From NCBI GenBank assembly GCA_030066085.1, contig JASJCI010000025.1, forward strand, positions 62,001-126,000: a DNA stretch of 64,000 bases. The letters are read 5' to 3'. Of the stretch, positions 55,966-63,137 are shown piece by piece. A program made the position numbers and the translations under genes. Position 1 is the stretch's first letter, and the number at the start of each line of letters is the position of its first letter. The stretch is from Gammaproteobacteria bacterium. GTDB lineage: Bacteria > Pseudomonadota > Gammaproteobacteria > GCA-001735895. The notes beneath the pieces are model-generated. The model saw only the letters and a program-made list of their open reading frames with translations. It ran no database searches and was not told the origin of the DNA.

Positions 55966-56886
55966 ATGACAGATAGCTTCAGCTTGCGTTGTCGGCAGGA
56001 CGGCGGCGCTACGCCGGTGCTGACCGACTGGGGCGTCGACAGCGAATACGGTGTGCTGCGCGACGTACTGCTCGGTCCCGCGAACAATTACCGCTGGCGT
56101 GAAACCAGCTCGGTGTCGAAAAAAAGTATCCGGCGTAATTACGAATTCGACGCGGCGGTGGCGCAGCGGCAGCACGCCGAAATGGTTTCGGCTTACCAGT
56201 CGGCCGATGTGCAGGTGCACCTGCACCAGGCCGACCCGGCATTACCCTACCAGGTTTTTGCCCGCGATTCGTCGGTGATGACGCCCTACGGTGCGATCAT
56301 CACCAGCATGGCCAACTGGTGGCGTCGCGGTGAAAACTTTCGCGCGATCGAAACCTACCAGCGGCTCGGTATACCGATCTACGACTACGTCACCGCCGGT
56401 ACTTTCGAGGGTGGCGACTTCAACGTCATCGAACCGGGCTGTGTACTGATCGGCTGGGAAGGAGACGAGGGCCGCAGCCAGGAGCAGTCGGCGCTGCAAC
56501 TGAAAAACTGGTTCGAAGCCGAGGGCTGGGAAGTCAAGCTCGCCGACATCGATCCGTTCTACGTGCATATCGACCTGATGGTGGTCATGCTCGCCCCCAA
56601 GCTGGCCGCGGTCTGCCTCGAATCCACCGATGATGAAATCATCAGCTGGCTGAAATCGAAAAATATCGAAATCATCTCGGTGCCGTTCAAGGATACCCTC
56701 GACCTCGGCTGCAACGTGGTTGCGCTCGGCAACGACCGGGTGCTGTTGCCCGAGAAGAGTCACGTGTTGAAGGACAAGGTGCGCGCGCACGGGCTGGAGG
56801 TGTTCGACCCCGACGTATCGATGATCACGCCCGGCGGTGGCGGCGTGCACTGCATGTGCCAGGCACTGCGCCGGGATCCCGGATGA
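55966..56886 (+). CDS. Amidinotransferase / arginine-deiminase-fold enzyme
   Basis: Guanidino-group-modifying-enzyme residues are in place: Asp in 'VFARDSSVMTPYGAIIT', Glu/Asp in 'GTFEGGDFNVIEPG', His in 'FYVHIDLMVVML', and the nucleophilic Cys in 'MITPGGGGVHCMCQALRRDPG'. The 306-residue length and motifs fit the amidinotransferase/DDAH branch rather than agmatine deiminase. Its setting between agmatine and putrescine genes suggests a guanidino substrate such as arginine, but the reaction (hydrolysis or amidino transfer) cannot be fixed. I used the ATG at 55966, with AGGGG 6 bp upstream, not the TTG of the track. Confidence 0.8.
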   Translation: MTDSFSLRCRQDGGATPVLTDWGVDSEYGVLRDVLLGPANNYRWRETSSVSKKSIRRNYEFDAAVAQRQHAEMVSAYQSADVQVHLHQADPALPYQVFARDSSVMTPYGAIITSMANWWRRGENFRAIETYQRLGIPIYDYVTAGTFEGGDFNVIEPGCVLIGWEGDEGRSQEQSALQLKNWFEAEGWEVKLADIDPFYVHIDLMVVMLAPKLAAVCLESTDDEIISWLKSKNIEIISVPFKDTLDLGCNVVALGNDRVLLPEKSHVLKDKVRAHGLEVFDPDVSMITPGGGGVHCMCQALRRDPG

Positions 56887-57267
56887 CGCGATCCCGGGTA
56901 AGCCTGTCAGCCTGCAAACGGTTCTCGCAAAGGCGCAAGGAGCGCCAGGGTTTGTATGCGGGTGCAAGACCGTTGACGTCGAGTCGTATTCAGATCTGTG
57001 CCAGGGGGTTCACGCGGGGATCGCGGAGGGGCGGGGAACGCAGGGAATTTCGGGTAGTGGTTCAGGCCGGGGGCTGGAAGCAGCTCTCGGCAACCGACCA
57101 GCCCCGGCACTCGACTACGATACGCCTCCGCAGTCTCTGCGCTCTCCGCGTGAAACCCTTTGCAGTGACCTGACCCCTTCGAGATAGCAATCCCTGGCAA
57201 CGCAACGAGCGTTGTTTGCGTCCCTGGCGGCTTTGTGTCCTGGCGAGAAGCTGTCCGCGAAAATGGT
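56887..57267. repeat. Non-coding element with nested imperfect inverted repeats
   Basis: An outer pair, TTCTCGCAAAGGCGCAAGGAGCGCCAGGG (56922-56950) and its imperfect complement TCCCTGGCGGCTTTGTGTCCTGGCGAGAA (57221-57249), encloses an inner pair. The inner pair is GGTTCACGCGGGGATCGCGGAGGGG (from 57008) and CTCTGCGCTCTCCGCGTGAAACC (about 57135-57157). No ORF is supported. The sequence resembles the 'CGCAAAGGCGCAAAG' and 'CGCGGAGACGCGGAG' intergenic repeats I know from several unrelated bacteria. Confidence 0.6.
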
Positions 57268-58140
57268 CTAGTAGGCGCTGGGATGGGTGCCGTCCAGTGA
57301 CAGGATTTCGCGGTAGGTCTCCGGCCGGCGGTCGCGAAACAGGTTCCAGTACAGCCGGTGGTGATTGGCCGCCGCCAGGTCGACATCGCGCACCAGCACC
57401 GTTTCGTTTTGCTGGTCGCATTCGCCGAGCATTTCGCCGGTGTGGTCGCAGATGAAGCCGGCGCCGTAAAAACGAATGCTGCCGTTTTTGCCTTCCTCGG
57501 TGCCGATGCGGTTCGATGCGACGACCGGGACGATGTTGGCGGCGGCATGTCCGCGCATGGTGTTTTGCCAGTGTTTCAGGGCGATGCTGTCGTCGCTGTT
57601 CAGGTCGGAGCCGATCGCGCTCGGGTAAAGGATCAGTTCGGCGCCCTTGAGCGCGAGAATTCGCGCCGCTTCCGGAAACCATTGATCCCAGCAGATCAGT
57701 GCGCCGATCCTGCCGTGTTTCGTCTGCCAGACCGGGTATCCCGTGTCGCCGGGATTGAAGTAGTATTTCTCCGAGTAGCCCGGCGCGTCCGGGATGTGGG
57801 TCTTGCGGTACTTGCCGAGGATGCAGCCGTCGGCATCGACCATGACCAGCGTGTTGAACAGCGCGTTGTTGGCGCGCTCGAACACGCTGACCGGTAATAC
57901 CACGTCGAGCTCGCGCGCCAGCGCGGCCAGTCGCTGCACGGTCTCGTTATCCTCGACGGGAGTCGCCAGGTCGTAATAATCGCTGGATTCATCGATGCAG
58001 AAATAGGGCGTTTCGAACAGTTCCTGGATCAGGATGATCCGGGCGCCCTGTTGCGCCGCATCGCGGATCAGTTTCTCGGCGTTGGCGACGTTGGCAGCCT
58101 TGTCCCAGCTGCATTTCATCTGTGTGGTTGCGATCTTCAT
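57268..58140 (-). CDS. aguB: N-carbamoylputrescine amidase
   Basis: AguB hydrolyses N-carbamoylputrescine to putrescine, CO2 and ammonia. The nitrilase triad is Glu in 'ILIQELFETPYFC', Lys in 'GKYRKTHIPDAPGYSEKYYFNPGDTG', and Cys in 'RIGALICWDQWFPEAARI'. Substrate-specific segments such as 'FETPYFCIDES' fit AguB well. Length is 290 aa. It follows aguA by 40 bp on the same strand. Confidence 0.95.
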   Translation of the reverse strand: MKIATTQMKCSWDKAANVANAEKLIRDAAQQGARIILIQELFETPYFCIDESSDYYDLATPVEDNETVQRLAALARELDVVLPVSVFERANNALFNTLVMVDADGCILGKYRKTHIPDAPGYSEKYYFNPGDTGYPVWQTKHGRIGALICWDQWFPEAARILALKGAELILYPSAIGSDLNSDDSIALKHWQNTMRGHAAANIVPVVASNRIGTEEGKNGSIRFYGAGFICDHTGEMLGECDQQNETVLVRDVDLAAANHHRLYWNLFRDRRPETYREILSLDGTHPSAY

Positions 58141-58180
58141 GATTTCCTCCGCTACGGATCAATCGTAAGTCTGGTCCTTT

Positions 58181-59236
58181 TTACCCGGCCGCCGGAACCT
58201 GTTGCGTAACGCAACCGATGCCGCCGCCGCCGACAGCCTGCCAGTAGCTCGGGACCGGCACGATCGTCCGCCCCGGGTAAGCCTGCTCGAGGATGCGGTA
58301 GCCGATTTGATCCAGCTTCGGATCGACCTCGGGCGCAATGATTGCATCGTTGAGCACGTAGGCATTGGTGTAGGGAATGACCAGCGGATTTGCGTCCGGC
58401 GACTCGGCGTAGGGCAGCACGTCCATTTCGATGATCTCGAGCTTGCGGCCGCGCGCGTCGCGTGCCCGCGACAGGCGCTGCAGGTTGTCGGCCAGCAGAT
58501 CGTAATTCGGATTGCTCTTGTCCCGGGTAGTCTGCACCAGCACCACGCCCGGCGCGACGAATTCGACCTCGTTGTCGACGTGACCGTCGGTCTCCGTGTC
58601 CTCGACCAGGCCCAGCTCCAGCCAGATTACCCGTTCGATCCCGAGCCATGCCTGCAGGCTCTGTTCGACATCCTCGCGGGTATAGCCTGCGTAACGGTTC
58701 GGGTTGAGCATGACCTGCTCGGTCGTGATCACCGTCGCGTCGCCGTCGAAAGATACACCGCCGCCCTCGCAGATGAAGTCGGTGTGAAAGCTTCTGAGCC
58801 CGAGCCGCTCGATGACCCGAGCGGGCATCCGGCGCGTCTTTTCGAACACGGTGCGGCCACCCCAGCCGTTGAAATCGAAATGCACGCCGGCAACTTCGTT
58901 GTCCCCGTTGCGCACGAATATCGGGCCGTTGTCGCGAATCCAGCAGCAGTCGACCGGAATCTCGTAAAACTCGATGTTCGCTACATCGCCAAGCGCCGAT
59001 TTTGCGCTGTCCAGGTCGCGCGGATCGACAACCAGTTTCACCGGCTCGAACCGGGCTATTGCCGTCGCCAGCGCGACGATCTCCTCGCGAAAGCCGTCGA
59101 CGTCGGTACCGACAGCTTCCTCGATCGGCGGGTAAGTGACCAGGGTGCAGTCGTGCCGCTCGAAGCGGGCCGGAACGCTATATCCCTGGGCATGGGGCGT
59201 TGCTACGGGGTCGGCTTGCCGCTGTGTCTGTTCCAT
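58181..59236 (-). CDS. aguA: Agmatine deiminase
   Basis: AguA converts agmatine to N-carbamoylputrescine and ammonia. The diagnostic blocks are 'VPARFERHDCTLVTYP', 'PVDCCWIRDNGPIFVR', 'FDFNGWGG', 'EGGGVSFDGDATVITTEQVMLNPNR', 'ETDGHVDNEVEFV' and the nucleophilic Cys in 'AVGGGGIGCVTQQVP'. I took the ATG at 59236 with GGAGA ~7 bp upstream, and a GTG lies directly before it. Length is 351 aa. It is divergent from the tetR-type gene, sharing an AT-rich promoter region with it. Confidence 0.95.
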   Translation of the reverse strand: MEQTQRQADPVATPHAQGYSVPARFERHDCTLVTYPPIEEAVGTDVDGFREEIVALATAIARFEPVKLVVDPRDLDSAKSALGDVANIEFYEIPVDCCWIRDNGPIFVRNGDNEVAGVHFDFNGWGGRTVFEKTRRMPARVIERLGLRSFHTDFICEGGGVSFDGDATVITTEQVMLNPNRYAGYTREDVEQSLQAWLGIERVIWLELGLVEDTETDGHVDNEVEFVAPGVVLVQTTRDKSNPNYDLLADNLQRLSRARDARGRKLEIIEMDVLPYAESPDANPLVIPYTNAYVLNDAIIAPEVDPKLDQIGYRILEQAYPGRTIVPVPSYWQAVGGGGIGCVTQQVPAAG

Positions 59237-59274
59237 CACGGGTCTCCAGGCATGGTTTTCGGTGAAAGACCCAT

Positions 59275-59303
59275 AATCTAGCCGAGCAAAAACTTATAGT
59301 CAA
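59275..59303 (-). promoter_or_regulatory. Probable aguA promoter
   Basis: On the minus strand a -35 box TTGACT (59303-59298) is followed after exactly 17 bp by TAGATT (59280-59275), about 40 bp before the aguA start. It lies next to the TetR-type inverted repeat. Confidence 0.55.
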
Positions 59304-59317
59304 TAAAAAATTTAACT

Positions 59318-59354
59318 AAGAATAATTTTTTGCTATGATCGTCGTATTATTCTT
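59318..59354. promoter_or_regulatory. Inverted repeat AAGAATAAT-N19-ATTATTCTT, candidate TetR operator
   Basis: Perfect 9-bp arms (59318-59326 and 59346-59354) flank the extended -10 element TGCTATGAT (59331-59339) of the tetR-type gene. A repressor bound here would cover that promoter and could also affect aguA. Confidence 0.55.
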
Positions 59355-59371
59355 GTTACAGGGGCAAGCCC

Positions 59372-60058
59372 TTGAACACCACTGCAATGTTTTCGCACTC
59401 GATTACGGGACAGGGCCCGGACGCAAAGGCAGCCGGCGAGCCCGGGTTACGCGAGCGGCAAAAGCTGGCGCGCAGCGAACGGATCCTGGCCGCGGCAGGT
59501 GAGCTGTTCAACAGCCAGGGATTCGAGCACGCGACCATGGCGGCAATCGCGAGAGGTGCGGAAGTCTCGACACCGACCGTGTTCAATTATTTCAAGACCA
59601 AGGACGAGTTGCTGCTGGCGCTGGTGCTGCAGGTGCATTACCGGACCCGCAAGCGGGTGAGCGCTTTTTCGCCGGCGGCATCTGCCGATCCGGTCGAATC
59701 CATCTGCGAATTTCTCGAGATGTATACCCGGCAGTCGCTCGAATCGATCAGCCGGCAAACCTGGCGGCATGTCGAGTCGACGCGAATCCGGATGCCCGGT
59801 TCGAATTTCGTCAAGCGCTACGACGCCTTGTCCGACGAGATGCTGGTCGATTTCCGGGATTTCGTAGCAGGCCTGCCGGATGCTGTGCCGGGCTTAAATG
59901 TCGCTGGCCTGGAAACCGTGGCGGGCGTTGTTTTCAATCACTGGAGCGCGCTGTTTATCGAGTTGATCCGTGACGACACGGCAACGATCGACGAGCACGT
60001 CGATCGCTTGCAGGAAGATCTGCAGGTGGTCCTGACCGCGGTATTGCCGACCGCCTGA
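59372..60058 (+). CDS. TetR family transcriptional regulator
   Basis: The N-terminal helix-turn-helix 'RSERILAAAGELFNSQGFEHATMAAIARGAEVSTPTVFNYFKTKDELLLALVL' is a textbook TetR DNA-binding domain. The C-terminal ligand domain has no recognisable match. The TTG start at 59372 has AGGGGC ~8 bp upstream, with ATG at 59387 as the alternative. Length is 228 aa. Divergence from aguA and closeness to the pot genes make polyamine metabolism its likely target, with the AAGAATAAT inverted repeat as probable operator (inference). Confidence 0.87.
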   Translation: MNTTAMFSHSITGQGPDAKAAGEPGLRERQKLARSERILAAAGELFNSQGFEHATMAAIARGAEVSTPTVFNYFKTKDELLLALVLQVHYRTRKRVSAFSPAASADPVESICEFLEMYTRQSLESISRQTWRHVESTRIRMPGSNFVKRYDALSDEMLVDFRDFVAGLPDAVPGLNVAGLETVAGVVFNHWSALFIELIRDDTATIDEHVDRLQEDLQVVLTAVLPTA

Positions 60059-60107
60059 GGTGTTCCCGGAGCGGGAGCCCGGTCGGTCAGTTCTTTTCCG
60101 CTAAAAC

Positions 60108-60128
60108 GGGGTACGTCCCCCTTTTTTT
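60108..60128. terminator. Bidirectional terminator between tetR-type gene and potI
   Basis: GGGG-TACGT-CCCC followed by CTTTTTTT on the plus strand, with AAAA before the stem, can fold in either direction. It separates the convergent tetR-type and potI genes. Confidence 0.6.
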
Positions 60129-60134
60129 GGTGCG

Positions 60135-60974
60135 TCAGTTTTTCTCGGCGGACATCTGCATGTCGAGTGCGCGCTGCTTTTGCTGGCGCAGCATGATGTA
60201 ACCGGCAACGATCACGCCGATCGCTACCACCAGGATGATGATCGTCGCCAGCGCGTTGATGTCGGGCCGCAATCCGAGCCGGATACGCGAGTAAATCAGG
60301 ATCGGCAACGTGGTCGAACCCGGGCCGGTAACGAAGCTGGCGATGATCAGGTCGTCCAGCGACAGCGTAAACGCCAGCAGCCAGCCGGCGAGCATGCCGG
60401 GCGCGAGCAGCGGCAGCGTGATATCGGTCAATACGCGGAACGGCTTGGCGCCGAGATCCTGCGCGGCTTCCTCGAGGTCCTGCGCCATGCCGGCGAGGCG
60501 CGACTGGATGATGACCGCCACGTAGGCCATCGAGAAGGTGATGTGCGCGATCGTGATCGTGGTGAAGCCGCGTTCGTTCGGCCAGCCGATCGTCTCCTGC
60601 AGCCAGATGAACAGCAGCAGCAGCGACAGGCCGGTGATGACCTCGGGCATGACCAGCGGCGCGGAGATCATGCCGGAAAACAGCGTGCGTCCGCGGAAGC
60701 GGCCGAAACGCACCAGCGCCAGCCCGGCGAGAGTGCCGAGGATGGTCGCGAAACATGCATTGACGGAGGCAATCTTCAGGCTCAGCGTCAGCGCATCCCA
60801 GACCTCGGGGCTGCGAAACAGTTCGCCGTACCACTTGGTCGAGAAACCACCCCAGATCTGCACGATCCGGGAACTGTTGAAGGAATACAGGATCAGCAGC
60901 AGCATCGGCACGTACAGGAAGGCCATGCCGAAGGCCAGCACCGAGATCAGGAAGATCGAACGCTTGCCGTTCAT
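60135..60974 (-). CDS. potI: Polyamine ABC transporter permease (PotI/PotC type)
   Basis: Six hydrophobic helices and the permease EAA loop 'EEAAQDLGAKPFRVLTDITLPLLAPGMLAGW' identify a binding-protein-dependent inner-membrane subunit. 'FLYVPMLLLILYSFNSSRIVQIWGGFSTKWYGELF' is typical of PotI. It overlaps potH by 4 bp and ends the potF-G-H-I unit. Length is 279 aa. Confidence 0.92.
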   Translation of the reverse strand: MNGKRSIFLISVLAFGMAFLYVPMLLLILYSFNSSRIVQIWGGFSTKWYGELFRSPEVWDALTLSLKIASVNACFATILGTLAGLALVRFGRFRGRTLFSGMISAPLVMPEVITGLSLLLLFIWLQETIGWPNERGFTTITIAHITFSMAYVAVIIQSRLAGMAQDLEEAAQDLGAKPFRVLTDITLPLLAPGMLAGWLLAFTLSLDDLIIASFVTGPGSTTLPILIYSRIRLGLRPDINALATIIILVVAIGVIVAGYIMLRQQKQRALDMQMSAEKN

Positions 60975-61927
60975 TTGAGCCCGTCCTCCTTCGCCTGCAC
61001 GTGTTGATACAGCATCATCGGCAGCACCAGCACCAGCAGCAGCGCGATTGCCACCGCCGATGCAACCGGCCAGTCGATGTTGGCGTTGAACTCGTTGTAC
61101 AGCACGCGCCCGATCATGAGCACGTTACCGCCGCCGAGCAGGTCGGGTATCACGTATTCGCCGGTTGCCGGAATGAACACCAGCAGCGAGCCGGCGAGGA
61201 TTCCGGGCGCGGTCATCGGCAGGGTCACCGTGGCAAAGGTCGTCATCGGCTTGGCGCCGAGATCGGCCGCGGCCTCGAGCAGCGTCCAGTCGAGTTTTTC
61301 CATGTTGGCGTACAGCGGCAGGATCATGAACGGCACGTAGGTGTAGACGATGCCGATGTAGACCGCGGTATGCGTATAGAGCAATCGCAGCGGCTCGAAA
61401 CCGAGCCAGCGGATGAAGTCGTTGACCAGGCCCTGGTCGGCGAGTATCCCCATCCAGGCATAGACGCGCAGCAGGAACGAGGTCCAGAACGGCAGGATGA
61501 TCAACATCAGCAGGATGTGCTTGGTAGTGTGGCTCGAGCGCACGATGGCATAGGCGATCGGGTAGCCGACCAGCAGGCACAGCAGGGTCGAGATCGACGA
61601 TATTTTCAGCGAACTGAGGTAGGTGTTGACGTACAGATCGTCTTCCCACAGGTAGGCGAAATTGTCGATCACGAGGCGCACGTGCATGATGCCTTCGTCG
61701 ACCCATTCGATCATCGGCGTGTACGGCGGGCTCGCAATCGTGGTCTCGGCCAGGCTGATCTTGAGCACGAAGTAAAACGGCGCCAGGAAGAACAGTAACA
61801 GCCACGCGAAAGGCACGAACAGCACCAGCTTGCGCCAGTTGTTTTGCAGGAAATGGGTCGCCCAGTAGAGCGCTTTTTCCCGCAAGCCGGCTTCCGCTGG
61901 CAGGACTGCGTCGGGTGGCGTACTCAT
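60971..61927 (-). CDS. potH: Polyamine ABC transporter permease (PotH/PotB type)
   Basis: 'LVLFVPFAWLLLFFLAPFYFVLKISLAE' and 'SSHTTKHILLMLIILPFWTSFLLRVYAWMGIL' with the EAA loop 'LEAAADLGAKPMTTFATVTLPMTAPGI' are PotH hallmarks. Six helices pair with PotI to form the channel. Length is 318 aa. Overlaps of 4 bp with potG and with potI indicate tight coupling. Confidence 0.93.
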   Translation of the reverse strand: MSTPPDAVLPAEAGLREKALYWATHFLQNNWRKLVLFVPFAWLLLFFLAPFYFVLKISLAETTIASPPYTPMIEWVDEGIMHVRLVIDNFAYLWEDDLYVNTYLSSLKISSISTLLCLLVGYPIAYAIVRSSHTTKHILLMLIILPFWTSFLLRVYAWMGILADQGLVNDFIRWLGFEPLRLLYTHTAVYIGIVYTYVPFMILPLYANMEKLDWTLLEAAADLGAKPMTTFATVTLPMTAPGILAGSLLVFIPATGEYVIPDLLGGGNVLMIGRVLYNEFNANIDWPVASAVAIALLLVLVLPMMLYQHVQAKEDGLK

Positions 61928-63075
61928 TTGGTCAGCACCACGGAACTGGAGGCGTCCCAGCTGAGATACACTTCCTGGTCCCAGTCGATCGGCGGCACCG
62001 CTTCCTTCGGCCGCAACATGTTGGGCGAGGTGATTTCGACCAGGTGGTCGCCGTCGACCTGCACGCGGTAGGTCGAGCTGCCGCCGAGGTAACCGATATC
62101 GTGCACCATGCCCTTGATCATGTTGGTGCGGCTATCGGCATTGTCGGGGCTGTCCTTGGAAATGCGCACCTTCTCCGGGCGCAGCGCGACCCAGACCTTG
62201 GTGCCCTCGGGGATCGACATGCCGTGGTCGATGTAAAACTCGCAGTCCGGGTGTTTGCTTTCGACGATGACGTGGTCGTCGCCGTTTTCGATGATGCGGC
62301 CCTCGAACATGTTGGCGTTGCCGATGAAATTGGCGACCACGCGCGAGGTCGGGAACTCGTAAATCTCGGTCGGCGTACCGATCTGCATGAAACGCCCGGC
62401 ATCCATGATCGCGATGCGGGTCGACAGCGTCATCGCTTCTTCCTGGTCGTGGGTAACGACGACGAAGGTGACCCCCAGCTGCTCCTGGATATTCATCAGC
62501 TCGTACTGGGTCTGGTCGCGCAGGCGCTTGTCGAGCGCCCCCAGCGGCTCGTCGAGCAGCAGCACCTTGGGTTGTTTGACCAGCGAACGCGCCAGTGCGA
62601 CCCGCTGCTGCTGTCCACCCGACAGCTGGTGCGGTTTGCGCCTGGCGAACTGGGTCAGTTCGACCATCGCCAGCATGTCGCTGACGCGCTGTTCGATTTC
62701 GTCCCCGGGCACGCGGTCACGCTTGAGGCCGTAGGCGACGTTTTTTTCCACCGTCATGTGCGGAAACAGCGCGTACGACTGGAACATCATGTTGACCGGC
62801 CGCTCGTACGGCGGCACATCGTTCATGTTTTGCCCGTCGATCAGGATCGTGCCCGATGATGGCGTCTCGAAGCCGGCCAGCATGCGCAGCAGGGTCGACT
62901 TGCCGCAGCCGGAGCCGCCCAGCAGGCAAAACAGTTCGCCCTTGTATATTTCCAGGTCGACGCTGTCGACCGCGGTGAAATCGCCGAAGTGTTTACTGAC
63001 GCTCTGGACCTTGATGAACGGTTCCGCCTCGGGATCCATCCAGGGTCTTTCGGAATAGTCAGGTGACTGCGTCAT
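61924..63075 (-). CDS. potG: Polyamine ABC transporter ATP-binding protein (PotG/PotA type)
   Basis: Walker A 'LLGGSGCGKSTLLRMLAG', Q-loop 'MMFQSYALFPHM', signature 'HQLSGGQQQRVALARSL', Walker B 'VLLLDEPLGALD', and switch His 'VVTHDQEEA' are intact. A C-terminal TOBE regulatory domain follows ('TKVWVALRPEKVRIS'). Length is 383 aa. A strong AGAGGGGGG ribosome-binding site precedes the ATG. A terminator lies between it and potF. Confidence 0.94.
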   Translation of the reverse strand: MTQSPDYSERPWMDPEAEPFIKVQSVSKHFGDFTAVDSVDLEIYKGELFCLLGGSGCGKSTLLRMLAGFETPSSGTILIDGQNMNDVPPYERPVNMMFQSYALFPHMTVEKNVAYGLKRDRVPGDEIEQRVSDMLAMVELTQFARRKPHQLSGGQQQRVALARSLVKQPKVLLLDEPLGALDKRLRDQTQYELMNIQEQLGVTFVVVTHDQEEAMTLSTRIAIMDAGRFMQIGTPTEIYEFPTSRVVANFIGNANMFEGRIIENGDDHVIVESKHPDCEFYIDHGMSIPEGTKVWVALRPEKVRISKDSPDNADSRTNMIKGMVHDIGYLGGSSTYRVQVDGDHLVEITSPNMLRPKEAVPPIDWDQEVYLSWDASSSVVLTK

Positions 63076-63096
63076 GTGGCCCCCCTCTGCCCTGAC

Positions 63097-63124
63097 AAAA
63101 AAGCCGGGGCGCTGGGCCCCGGCT
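63097..63124 (-). terminator. Intercistronic terminator between potF and potG
   Basis: A perfect 9-bp stem AGCCGGGGC/GCCCCGGCT followed by six T residues on the minus strand ends part of the potF message. This would give more binding protein than transporter core. The plus-strand side also has a T-rich tail. Confidence 0.85.
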
Positions 63125-63137
63125 TTCGTTTTTTGTT

